A DNA stretch of 18,333 nt from CAYTKU01 sp964550845 (GTDB lineage Bacteria > Patescibacteriota > Patescibacteriia > Magasanikbacterales > UBA922): contig CAZKAD010000016.1 of the NCBI GenBank assembly GCA_964550845.1, forward strand, positions 1 to 18,333. Direction: 5' to 3'. The notes beneath the pieces are model-generated. The model had not been told where the DNA came from and did not search any database. It worked only from the letters and a program-made list of their open reading frames with translations. Shown here piece by piece: positions 7,818 to 13,522 of this stretch. Positions within the stretch are counted from its first letter, which is position 1. Each line of letters starts with the position of its first letter. The translations under genes were made by a program, and so were the position numbers.

Positions 7818-9338
7818 TTACTCTCTATTTCCGCGATACTGAAGAGCTTCAGCCACATGGACTGTTTCAATACGGTCCTTTTTATCGAGGTCAGCAATAG
7901 TTCGAGCAAGTTTGAGTATTCTATGAAAACTGCGAGCAGAAAATTGAAACTCCTGCACAGCGCGTTTTAAAAGTTCTTGGGTTTCCGTTTGCAAAATGCA
8001 GAATTGTTTTATTTCACGGCTCTTCATTTCGCTATTGGTAAAACAGTGTGTGCCAATAAATCTTTTTCTTTGTCGTTCTCGCCCCTCCTCTACACGAGAA
8101 CGTATTAAGGCTGATGTTTCGCCGAGCTCTTCCTCGGTAAATTTTTCAAATTGAACTTTTGGGACTTCTACTTGTAAATCAATTCGATCAAGAAGTGGCC
8201 CACTTACTTTTTTTTGATATTTTATAATTTGTCCAGGATTGCAGATACAAGGTTTGTCAGGGTCAGAATAAAAACCACAAGGACAAGGATTTTGACTGGC
8301 TACGAGCATACACTGTGCAGGAAAGGTCAGTGTCCCTTGCGCTCTCGAAATCGTAATAATACCATCTTCAAGTGGTTGCCTGAGACTTTCAAGCAGACCT
8401 CTTGAAAATTCTGGAAATTCATCAAGAAAAAGAACTCCACGGTGAGAGAGTGATATTTCTCCTGGCCTTGGATATCTTCCTCCTCCAGTAAGTGCAACCG
8501 TGCTGGCAGTGTGGTGCGGTGCACGAAATGGGCGTTTAAGAATTAAAGGGGTGTCATTTTTGAGTAATCCTGCTACTGAATAAATTTTTGTTACTTCCAT
8601 AATTTCTTCCTCACTCAGCAGTGGAAGTATGGTTGGAAATGTCCGGGCTAAAAGTGTTTTTCCAGAACCTGGTGGACCAGTGAGCAAAATATTGTGTCCT
8701 CCTGTTGCTGCTATTTCAAGTGCGCGTTTTACAAATTCCTGTCCTTTTATATAACACATATCGAACTCTGAATTTTTTTCTTCAAGCTGGACAGAAAATG
8801 TTTGTGGTAAAAGTGGTGTGATACTCCCCTTTCCCAAGATCCATTGAATCAGCTCAGCTAAATTTTTTATAGGATAGATCTCAATGCCAGATACAATACT
8901 CGCTTCACGTTTATTTATTTCAGGAATAAATATTTTTTGATATTTCTGTTCTTTGGCAAAAAGAACAAGAGGAAGTATTCCAGACGTATGACGGATACTT
9001 CCATCAAGCGCAAGCTCACCGACAAAAAAGCAATGAGAAAAATCTGCATTCATGTTTTCATTGGCAAGAAACATTCCTACGGCCATAGGAATATCATAGG
9101 CTGTGCCCTCTTTTCGTACATCTGCTGGTGCAAGATTAATCACTACCCGTTTGTTACTTGGAAAATCAAGACCTGTATTTTTCCACGCAGTGCGGATACG
9201 TTCTTTTGCTTCTTGAATAGAAGTGTCTGGAAGTCCGATGATTTGAAATCCTGGCCAACTCCCAGACACATCAACTTCTACCGTAATTGGTAAGCATTCA
9301 ATCCCCTGTACTGCTGCCGAGTGAATTTTTGTAAACAT
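7818..9338 (-). CDS. comM: YifB/ComM family Mg-chelatase-like AAA+ ATPase
   Basis: A 506-residue protein of the YifB/ComM family. In naturally competent bacteria ComM is a hexameric helicase that promotes branch migration of incoming DNA. Seen: the N-terminal ChlI-like domain with G-L-P-D-T-S-I-Q-E-A-K-E-R (35-47) and N-L-A-P-A-D-V-R-K-E-G (68-78); Walker A G-P-P-G-S-G-K-T (221-228); Walker B G-V-L-F-L-D-E-F (301-308); the F-R-A-P-H-H-T motif (271-277); and a Cys-rich C-P-C-G-F-Y segment with the later C-I-C-N-P. The C-terminal lid runs to R-G-N-R-E. Full length. It lies downstream of lspA on the same strand, separated by a weak AT-rich hairpin. It supports DNA uptake or recombination capacity in this organism. 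Confidence 0.95.
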   Translation of the reverse strand: MFTKIHSAAVQGIECLPITVEVDVSGSWPGFQIIGLPDTSIQEAKERIRTAWKNTGLDFPSNKRVVINLAPADVRKEGTAYDIPMAVGMFLANENMNADFSHCFFVGELALDGSIRHTSGILPLVLFAKEQKYQKIFIPEINKREASIVSGIEIYPIKNLAELIQWILGKGSITPLLPQTFSVQLEEKNSEFDMCYIKGQEFVKRALEIAATGGHNILLTGPPGSGKTLLARTFPTILPLLSEEEIMEVTKIYSVAGLLKNDTPLILKRPFRAPHHTASTVALTGGGRYPRPGEISLSHRGVLFLDEFPEFSRGLLESLRQPLEDGIITISRAQGTLTFPAQCMLVASQNPCPCGFYSDPDKPCICNPGQIIKYQKKVSGPLLDRIDLQVEVPKVQFEKFTEEELGETSALIRSRVEEGRERQRKRFIGTHCFTNSEMKSREIKQFCILQTETQELLKRAVQEFQFSARSFHRILKLARTIADLDKKDRIETVHVAEALQYRGNRE

Positions 9339-9364
9339 AAAAAAGGAAAGTTAATTCCTTTTTT
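9339..9364. terminator. Weak AT-rich hairpin between lspA and yifB/comM
   Basis: AAAAAAGGAA pairs with TTCCTTTTTT around a 6-nt loop. Only two GC pairs, and the T-run lies within the stem, so termination would be inefficient. Confidence 0.35.
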
Positions 9365-9398
9365 ATAATAGCTCCTGTAAGATGAAAAAAAGATAAAA

Positions 9399-9839
9399 TT
9401 AATTTTTATGTTTCCACTCTTCATAAAAAAGACAGATTGCACCAAATACAATCATTCCATCAGCCAGATTTACCACAGCCGTGAACAAACGAAGATAATC
9501 AATAGTAATGTGGAAGACTGCACGGTCTATAAGGTTTGAAAGTGCTCCCCATACGATGAATGTTGCCCCAATCAGGATTCGTATATTTTTTACTCCCCTT
9601 TTGCCTACATACCAGAATATAAGGCTCAAAATTATGGGAGTGTATACAAGTGATGCAAACCATGGAAGTGGAATGCCAAATGCAACTCCAGGATTGGCAA
9701 AATATTCCCATCCAAGCCAAGGTTGTACAAGATAGTGTGAGAATGCTTGATTGGTAAAAGCGAAGTGTTTTAAAATTCGGTCAAAGAGAAAAAAAGACCC
9801 GCCAAGCAGAAAAAAAGCAAGAAAGCGGATCTTGTGCAT
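9399..9839 (-). CDS. lspA: Lipoprotein signal peptidase (signal peptidase II)
   Basis: A 146-residue inner-membrane aspartyl protease that removes signal peptides from prolipoproteins. Four hydrophobic segments are visible (about 5-22, 63-78, 87-104, 121-139). Family motifs: N-P-G-V-A-F-G (49-55); S-N-L-I-D-R (101-106); T-I-D-Y-L-R-L (112-118), with catalytic D114; and V-N-L-A-D-G-M-I (123-130), with catalytic D127. The usual first-helix Asp is D20. It is 21 bp downstream of the DksA-like gene and probably co-transcribed with it. Its presence implies lipoproteins in this organism. Confidence 0.94.
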   Translation of the reverse strand: MHKIRFLAFFLLGGSFFLFDRILKHFAFTNQAFSHYLVQPWLGWEYFANPGVAFGIPLPWFASLVYTPIILSLIFWYVGKRGVKNIRILIGATFIVWGALSNLIDRAVFHITIDYLRLFTAVVNLADGMIVFGAICLFYEEWKHKN

Positions 9840-9860
9840 AATATGTAAGAAGAAAAAGAG

Positions 9861-10235
9861 TTATGCTTCTTGTGCTACGGTTTTTTTGCAGCTGACACAA
9901 GAACTTGATGTTGGACGAGCAAGAAGTCTTTTTTCATCAATAGGTTCATCGCAGTATTTGCAAATACCATAGGTGCCTTCCTCAAGACGTTTCAGTGATT
10001 TTTTGACATCACGCAGTTCGTTCTCAAGGGTAATTTCAACTGGTTTATTGGCAGTGAAGTCGGCAATTTCTCGTGCATTATCATCTTCCCCTTCTCCATA
10101 TTCTGGAAAAGCACTTTCGTCAATGCCGCCAAGTGCGACTGTTTCTTTTGTGAGACGATCTTTTTCTAAGAGCAAAATCGCTTTTATTTTTTGTAAAAAG
10201 TCTGTAGAAAAAGGAGATTTTGTTTTTTTAAGCAT
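9861..10235 (-). CDS. DksA/TraR-type zinc-finger protein
   Basis: A 124-residue protein with a helical N-terminal half (about 10-85, coiled-coil-like) and a C4 zinc finger: C92-K-Y-C95 and C113-V-S-C116, spaced as in DksA/TraR (C-x2-C-x17-C-x2-C). Relatives bind the RNA polymerase secondary channel and tune initiation. The acidic stretch E-G-E-D-D-N-A-R-E near residues 48-56 is where DksA has its coiled-coil tip acidic pair, although the alignment is uncertain. It is first in an operon with lspA. Its ATG has no Shine-Dalgarno and lies inside an overlapping small reading frame that does have one. Confidence 0.9.
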   Translation of the reverse strand: MLKKTKSPFSTDFLQKIKAILLLEKDRLTKETVALGGIDESAFPEYGEGEDDNAREIADFTANKPVEITLENELRDVKKSLKRLEEGTYGICKYCDEPIDEKRLLARPTSSSCVSCKKTVAQEA

Positions 10236-10282
10236 AAAATCAATATTATGGTGTGTATAATATAAGATCGAAGAGTTTTCAT
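10184..10282 (-). CDS. Putative small ORF / leader peptide overlapping the DksA-like gene
   Basis: A 32-codon frame starting at the ATG at 10282 and ending TAA at 10184, in a different frame from the DksA-like gene and overlapping its first 52 nt. Seen: AGGAGG with ideal spacing before the ATG, about 20 nt downstream of a predicted transcription start. The peptide begins M-K-T-L-R-S-Y-I-I-H, has a hydrophobic core T-I-I-L-I-L-C-L, and ends with basic residues (Y-K-K). It could be a translated leader that couples translation to the DksA-like gene, or a small membrane peptide. In a window where Shine-Dalgarno sites are otherwise almost absent, the match is striking, but a 32-codon frame may also arise by chance. 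Confidence 0.4.
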   Translation of the reverse strand: MKTLRSYIIHTIILILCLKKQNLLFLQTFYKK

Positions 10283-10308
10283 GCGTACCCTCCTATAGAT
10301 CAAAATAC

Positions 10309-10337
10309 AGTATACATTGGCCTATCCTTCTTGTCAA
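10309..10337 (-). promoter_or_regulatory. Promoter for the DksA-like gene and lspA
   Basis: Reverse strand: TTGACA (10332-10337), 17-bp spacer, TATACT (10309-10314). Start expected near 10302, giving a 67-nt leader before the DksA-like ATG that contains the AGGAGG-led small ORF. Confidence 0.8.
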
Positions 10338-10367
10338 TTATGAGAATTTTTAGAATAGACGTCGCCA

Positions 10368-10414
10368 AGCGAGCCTCGCTGGACCAGGCGTTACATAGGC
10401 GGCTCGCTTTTTTT
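10368..10414 (+). terminator. GC-rich hairpin with T-run on the + strand
   Basis: AGCGAGCC (10368-10375) pairs with GGCTCGCT (10401-10408), followed by T7. The 25-nt interior may fold further. It has the look of a rightward intrinsic terminator, yet no rightward gene precedes it. It could end an unannotated transcript antisense to the DksA-like leader, or back up the terminator of the leftward RNA gene. Confidence 0.5.
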
Positions 10415-10421
10415 GAACAAT

Positions 10422-10468
10422 AAAAAAAGGGCCGAAGTCCCAAAAAATTGTTTCAAGGACTGGCCCTT
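10422..10468 (-). terminator. Intrinsic terminator of the 440-nt RNA
   Basis: Reverse strand: AAGGGCC-AGTCC pairs with GGACT-TC-GGCCC around a 16-nt loop, followed directly by T7. Confidence 0.9.
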
Positions 10469-10862
10469 AAAGTTTTGGGGCCGAGTACCTTACTTTGTGA
10501 CTAGACTCGAGTTTCAAGTATATTCACAAAGTAAAGCACATACGGTGACCCAAAAAGGGTCCCTTCTACCGCCCCGATTGGTGGTTTCCCGTATACCGAG
10601 ACCCGAAGATCAAAGATATACATAAATGGGTTGCACCGAATTGCCAAGGTTGCCTCTATTAAATACGTATTTATTTTTATTTTTGGTGATAGCCTTGGAG
10701 GGAATCTCGGAAAAGACTCAACCGCCGAAAGGATTGTTTTGTTACCCAAATGAACGAATTATTTTTTGAAACTAAGGGTAACCTGGCAAAATAGAGAAGT
10801 AGAGAGGGTGGTCTTCCTGACAAGAAACTTGTCGGGAGAACTACCGCGTTGTAATGATCAAC
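10422..10862 (-). ncRNA. Candidate structured non-coding RNA of about 440 nt, family unknown
   Basis: A free-standing leftward transcription unit with a consensus promoter (10869-10897) and a GC-rich intrinsic terminator at its 3' end. Stems seen, given in + strand coordinates: GACAAG/CTTGTC hairpin (about 10818-10832) inside an imperfect 12-bp stem; GTTACCC/GGGTAAC (about 10744-10786); CCAAGG/CCTTGG (about 10648-10697) enclosing the self-complementary TAAATACGTATTTA; ACCC/GGGT; and a three-way junction closed by GGGGC/GCCCC (about 10480-10576) carrying a GACCC/GGGTC hairpin flanked by CGGT/ACCG, and a perfect 12-bp stem, CTTACTTTGTGA/TCACAAAGTAAG. I saw neither the RNase P motifs (GAGGAAAGUCC, ACAGAA), nor tmRNA tag and CCA end, nor the SRP apical motif. 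The short reading frames inside it look incidental. Confidence 0.7.
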
Positions 10863-10868
10863 ATATAT

Positions 10869-10897
10869 ACTATACCATATTTTTGGGTTTTTGTCAA
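10869..10897 (-). promoter_or_regulatory. Strong promoter of the 440-nt RNA
   Basis: Reverse strand: TTGACA (10892-10897), 17-bp spacer ending TGG, TATAGT (10869-10874); the spacer end also gives an extended -10 (TGG-TATAGT). Start predicted near 10862. Confidence 0.88.
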
Positions 10898-10973
10898 GTT
10901 TCAGCCGAATATTTTTGTTACTCAAAAAATATTTGCTTATTTTAGCAAAATTTATTTTTTGCTGAGTACATTT

Positions 10974-10997
10974 TTTGTATACAATATTGTATACAAA
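10974..10997. repeat. Palindrome copy 1 (perfect 24-bp)
   Basis: TTTGTATA - CAATATTG - TATACAAA: a perfect palindrome over all 24 bp. It is the best copy of a family with 8-bp arms and an 8-bp centre (other copies at 11076, 14715, 14839, 14883 and 15102). It lies 77 bp upstream of the -35 of the 440-nt RNA. Confidence 0.85.
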
Positions 10998-11023
10998 CCT
11001 ACTTTGTCCCCGTATTCTTACTC

Positions 11024-11044
11024 TTTTCCACAGACTTATCCACA
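11024..11044 (+). promoter_or_regulatory. Pair of perfect DnaA boxes outside the origin
   Basis: TTTTCCACA (11024-11032) and TTATCCACA (11036-11044), both fitting TTWTNCACA, 12 bp apart and in the same orientation. They lie between palindrome copies 1 and 2, 7.4 kb from the dnaA-rpmH spacer. A DnaA-titration or DnaA-regulated promoter role is possible. Confidence 0.7.
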
Positions 11045-11055
11045 ATGTATAGATT

Positions 11056-11100
11056 ATTGTATACAAATTTTTTTATTTGTTTACAATAGTGTATACATTT
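11056..11100. repeat. Palindrome half-site and copy 2
   Basis: A short palindrome ATTGTATACAAAT (11056-11068), then, from about 11076, TTTGTTTA - CAATAGTG - TATACATT, an imperfect copy of the 24-bp family with the same 8-bp centre length. Together with copy 1 they bracket the two DnaA boxes. Confidence 0.7.
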
Positions 11101-11121
11101 TTATAAAAAGATAAACAAAAG

Positions 11122-11148
11122 AAAACCCGCATTTCTGCGGGCTTTTTT
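11122..11148. terminator. Terminator downstream of DoxX
   Basis: CCCGC (11126-11130) pairs with GCGGG (11137-11141) around ATTTCT, with T-rich tracts on both strands. It serves the leftward doxX-like gene, whose stop lies about 15 bp away. Confidence 0.8.
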
Positions 11149-11162
11149 ATTTTGATTTCGTT

Positions 11163-11627
11163 TTATTTTTTACTATCGCACTTACATCCACCACCACAGC
11201 AACCATCTTCTTTTTCGCCTTTTTTCAGGCAGCAACTTTCTTTCTTTACGAGTCTCCATGGACCGGCACCAACTCCAGCGAGAGCCAAAGATCCTCCGAG
11301 TAGAGCGAGTTGGTATTCCATTCCCTTAAATCCACCACCAAGATGCACTTTGAGAATAGCTACGAGCATGATAATCGCGAGAAGTTTTGCTACTTCTTTG
11401 GTATAGACACCAAGAAGTACAGCTGCTCCACCTACAAGCTCTACGAGAGCTACGAGCCATGCAAAGAAGGCTGGAAGAGGGAAGCCCATCATCCCAAAAC
11501 CTGTGATGGTTTTGTCCATGTCAGCCAGTTTGTCCCAGCCATGATAGATAAAAATTGCACCAAGAGCTAGGCGTAGTGCCAAAAGCCCTACTGCAGACAT
11601 AGTTTCACTGCAACACCATTTTTTCAT
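11163..11627 (-). CDS. DoxX family membrane protein with Cys-rich tail
   Basis: A 154-residue integral membrane protein of the DoxX family. Four hydrophobic segments (about 11-29, 48-75, 79-97, 105-124) and the family motif R-L-A-L-G-A-I-F-I-Y-H-G-W-D-K-L (19-34) are visible. DoxX relatives are linked to redox or thiol homeostasis, but no reaction is certain. The start is placed at the ATG at 11627 because DoxX homology begins just after it and the promoter lies 37 bp upstream; a longer frame to 11792 would read through that promoter. Unusual: C5-C6 at the N-terminus and a C-terminal tail with six Cys (132, 133, 143, 144, 148, 150) in C-C-x9-C-C-G-G-G-C-K-C, suggestive of metal binding or disulphide chemistry. 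Confidence 0.88.
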   Translation of the reverse strand: MKKWCCSETMSAVGLLALRLALGAIFIYHGWDKLADMDKTITGFGMMGFPLPAFFAWLVALVELVGGAAVLLGVYTKEVAKLLAIIMLVAILKVHLGGGFKGMEYQLALLGGSLALAGVGAGPWRLVKKESCCLKKGEKEDGCCGGGCKCDSKK

Positions 11628-11663
11628 AGAAAAAAATGAAAAATTAATAAATAAACTGGTCAC

Positions 11664-11693
11664 AGTATAGCATGGGAATAGGGGAATGGTCAA
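11664..11693 (-). promoter_or_regulatory. Promoter for the DoxX gene
   Basis: Reverse strand: TTGACC (11688-11693), 18-bp spacer, TATACT (11664-11669). Confidence 0.7.
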
Positions 11694-11705
11694 TTTGACT
11701 AGGTG

Positions 11706-11714
11706 TGGTACAAT
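11706..11714 (+). promoter_or_regulatory. Extended -10 promoter for holA
   Basis: TG-G-TACAAT about 33 bp upstream of the holA ATG, divergent from the DoxX promoter. No clear -35. Confidence 0.5.
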
Positions 11715-11746
11715 AGTGCAGTAAAAGATGTGTTTGTCGTTTTTAT

Positions 11747-12715
11747 ATGATTTTTTTTCTTTACGGAGATGATACTTTTCGAAGTCGAGCAAAAAAACAA
11801 GAGCTCGTCGCTGGATTTCGACAAAAAAGAGATGCTACTGGTATGAACGTTGTATCTTTAGATTGCAGCAAAGAAAGAGAGGATAGGATTTTTGAAGAAT
11901 TGGTTGCTGCACCATTTTTAGCAGAAAAACGGCTTCTTGTTCTAGAAAATCTTCTCAGCAACAAAAAAACAAAGCTTCAGAAATCTTTTTTAGAGCTTTT
12001 AGAAGCAAAAAAAGTACCGGATACAACCATTTTGGTTCTTTGGGATGAAGGTAAAACGTTCAAGGGTGATGCTGGAAAGCTTTTTGGCATGCTTTCAAAA
12101 GAAAAGTATGCTCAGGAATTTGCTCCTTTAATAGGAAAAGATTTAGGAAAGTGGATTTTATCAGAAGTAGAATCTCGTCAGGGAAAGATTGATCCAAAGG
12201 CCGTGGACTGTATCATTACAAATGTAAAAGAAGATACTTGGTATATGCATTCACTGCTTGATCAGCTCATCGCCTATGCCGACGGTCAAACTATAGAAGA
12301 AAGCCATGTACGTGTTTTTATTGCCGAAGCTGTCGATGATAATATTTTTAACTTAGTTGATGCTTTAGTAGCAAAAAACTCGCAAAAAGTATTTGCTATG
12401 ATAGAAGAACAATACCGCAAGGGTGAAGATGCACAATATATTTTTGCCATGATTCTTCGCCAATTTAAGATATTGTTGCAACTCGCAGATATACTCTCGC
12501 GCGGAAGTCGTGAACGTGATGATATTTTAGCCAAACAGCTTGGACTTCATCCATTTGTACTTAAAAAATCCTGGCCACTTGTTCAAAAATATTCACTGGT
12601 TGAGTTGAAGCAGATTTACCACGAACTTTTGGATATTGATCGAAAAACAAAAACTGGTCAGGGTGACCAGCAATTGTTATTAGATTTTTTTGTTGGGAAG
12701 TTGTGTTTCAACTAG
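11747..12715 (+). CDS. holA: DNA polymerase III delta subunit
   Basis: The clamp-loader subunit that opens the beta clamp (DnaN). 322 residues, close to the family norm of about 330-345. Seen: the N-terminal AAA-like fold starting F-F-L-Y-G-D-D-T-F; A-P-F-L-A-E-K-R-L-L-V-L-E-N (55-68), which is the typical delta-subunit F-x-x-x-R-L-V-V-V strand; and the C-terminal helical collar with D-D-N-I-F-N-L-V-D-A-L (about 195-205) and A-M-I-L-R-Q-F-K-I-L-L-Q-L (about 234-246). It ends 1 bp from the convergent unknown gene. Its leader of about 26 nt has no Shine-Dalgarno. Confidence 0.93.
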   Translation: MIFFLYGDDTFRSRAKKQELVAGFRQKRDATGMNVVSLDCSKEREDRIFEELVAAPFLAEKRLLVLENLLSNKKTKLQKSFLELLEAKKVPDTTILVLWDEGKTFKGDAGKLFGMLSKEKYAQEFAPLIGKDLGKWILSEVESRQGKIDPKAVDCIITNVKEDTWYMHSLLDQLIAYADGQTIEESHVRVFIAEAVDDNIFNLVDALVAKNSQKVFAMIEEQYRKGEDAQYIFAMILRQFKILLQLADILSRGSRERDDILAKQLGLHPFVLKKSWPLVQKYSLVELKQIYHELLDIDRKTKTGQGDQQLLLDFFVGKLCFN

Positions 12716-12716
12716 T

Positions 12717-13142
12717 TTAGGCAGCAATACGTTCACTCTCTGGACCATTTTTCCAACGAAGCTCTTGTTCTTTCCAGAGTAAAATATCATCCATACTCGT
12801 CTTTGCTTTTGCTTCATCGCAAAGTTCTCTAATTTTTTCTGCTTTTTCTTCAGGTGCTAATGGTTCTTGTTTTATAATTTCAATAAGACGGTCAACTAAA
12901 TAGTCACAGTATTCAATTAACTCTGGTTCAAGGTTGTCTTCTAAATTTTCAGAAAACCTTCCACCTCCTGCATTTTGGAGATTTTTTAATCGTTCTGATG
13001 GATAGTAATTTCGAACACGCAGTTCCTCGGGCTCTCGGTCAAGTGTTCCAAAGGCTTCAAGTTCAGTAGCGCAAAGGCCAAAATTTCCAATGTAGTCATC
13101 CTGAAACAATCTGGTTTTAAATGGGTGTTGTGTTGCTTCCAT
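12717..13142 (-). CDS. Hypothetical acidic protein
   Basis: A 141-residue acidic, mostly helical protein I do not recognise. The N-terminus is M-E-A-T-Q-H-P-F-K-T-R-L-F; a middle segment (about 48-64) is R-N-Y-Y-P-S-E-R-L-K-N-L-Q-N-A-G-G; the C-terminal half is rich in Glu/Lys/Leu and holds two Trp in L-L-W-K-E-Q-E-L-R-W-K-N-G (about 120-132). No signal peptide or membrane segment. Its ATG begins only about 7 nt after the T-run of the rpsT terminator and has no Shine-Dalgarno or obvious promoter, so expression may depend on terminator read-through from rpsT. Its length without internal stops and clean gene-to-gene packing with holA support it being real. Confidence 0.75.
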   Translation of the reverse strand: MEATQHPFKTRLFQDDYIGNFGLCATELEAFGTLDREPEELRVRNYYPSERLKNLQNAGGGRFSENLEDNLEPELIEYCDYLVDRLIEIIKQEPLAPEEKAEKIRELCDEAKAKTSMDDILLWKEQELRWKNGPESERIAA

Positions 13143-13148
13143 AGGTAA

Positions 13149-13177
13149 GAAAAAAACCCCCGCAAAAATGCGGGGTT
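13149..13177 (-). terminator. Intrinsic terminator after rpsT
   Basis: Reverse strand: AACCCCGC pairs with GCGGGGGTT around ATTTTT, followed by T-rich sequence. It lies between rpsT and the start of the next leftward gene. Confidence 0.85.
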
Positions 13178-13182
13178 AACAA

Positions 13183-13446
13183 TTATTTTTTTGTGGTGCG
13201 AAGAGATTTTGCGAGACGTGAGATTTTGCGAGCAGCTGTATTTTTTTTGATAACTCCACGTTTTGCTGCTTTATCAAGAGCTTTTTGAGCGAGGCGGAGT
13301 TCTTCCTTCACTTCGTTTTTTCCAGCCACAACAGCCTTTTTTACAGTCTTTATAGCCATTTTGTAGGTATTTTTTACTTCAAGGTTACGTGTGGCGCGCT
13401 TGAGTGAGCGTCGCAGAGCTTTTTTGGCATTTTGCTTATTAGGCAT
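13183..13446 (-). CDS. rpsT: 30S ribosomal protein S20
   Basis: An 87-residue very basic protein of the small subunit that binds 16S rRNA. Sequence typical of S20: M-P-N-K-Q-N-A-K-K-A-L-R-R-S at the N-terminus, A-Q-K-A-L-D-K-A-A-K-R-G-V-I-K-K-N-T-A-A-R-K-I-S-R-L at about 52-77. Own strong promoter and own terminator. Confidence 0.96.
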   Translation of the reverse strand: MPNKQNAKKALRRSLKRATRNLEVKNTYKMAIKTVKKAVVAGKNEVKEELRLAQKALDKAAKRGVIKKNTAARKISRLAKSLRTTKK

Positions 13447-13487
13447 AAATTTTTAAGATGAAATTATAAATATTCGAGAGCAGAGAA

Positions 13488-13516
13488 AGTATACTGTATA
13501 GAGAGAAATTTGTCAA
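13488..13516 (-). promoter_or_regulatory. Promoter for rpsT
   Basis: Reverse strand: TTGACA (13511-13516), 17-bp spacer, TATACT (13488-13493). The -35 lies 7 bp from the rmuC stop. Confidence 0.85.
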
Positions 13517-13522
13517 GGAATT

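Noticed and set aside
10368..10414. Integron attC site
   Set aside because: GCGTTACATAGGC recalls attC core boxes, but the paired boxes RYYYAAC and GTTRRRY in the right positions are absent, there is no integrase, and a T7 run follows as in a terminator.
10501..10749. 82-codon leftward reading frame inside the 440-nt RNA
   Set aside because: It starts at TTG with no Shine-Dalgarno, overlaps most of the predicted stems and resembles no protein. It is better explained as chance openness.
10422..10862. RNase P RNA, tmRNA, SRP RNA or 6S RNA as identity of the 440-nt RNA
   Set aside because: I could not find GAGGAAAGUCC or ACAGAA (RNase P), a tag frame ending in Ala-Leu-Ala-Ala or a CCA terminus (tmRNA), the GGAAGCA apical motif (SRP), or one long rod with a central bubble (6S). 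A very divergent RNase P RNA remains possible.
10974..11100. Second replication origin or integrated plasmid origin
   Set aside because: DnaA boxes and AT-rich DNA are present, but there is no replication initiator gene nearby and the standard dnaA-rpmH origin is in the same window. Treated as a regulatory or titration locus.
11628..11792. N-terminal extension of the DoxX protein
   Set aside because: The extra 55 codons run through the predicted doxX and holA promoters and do not look like DoxX; the ATG at 11627 is preferred.
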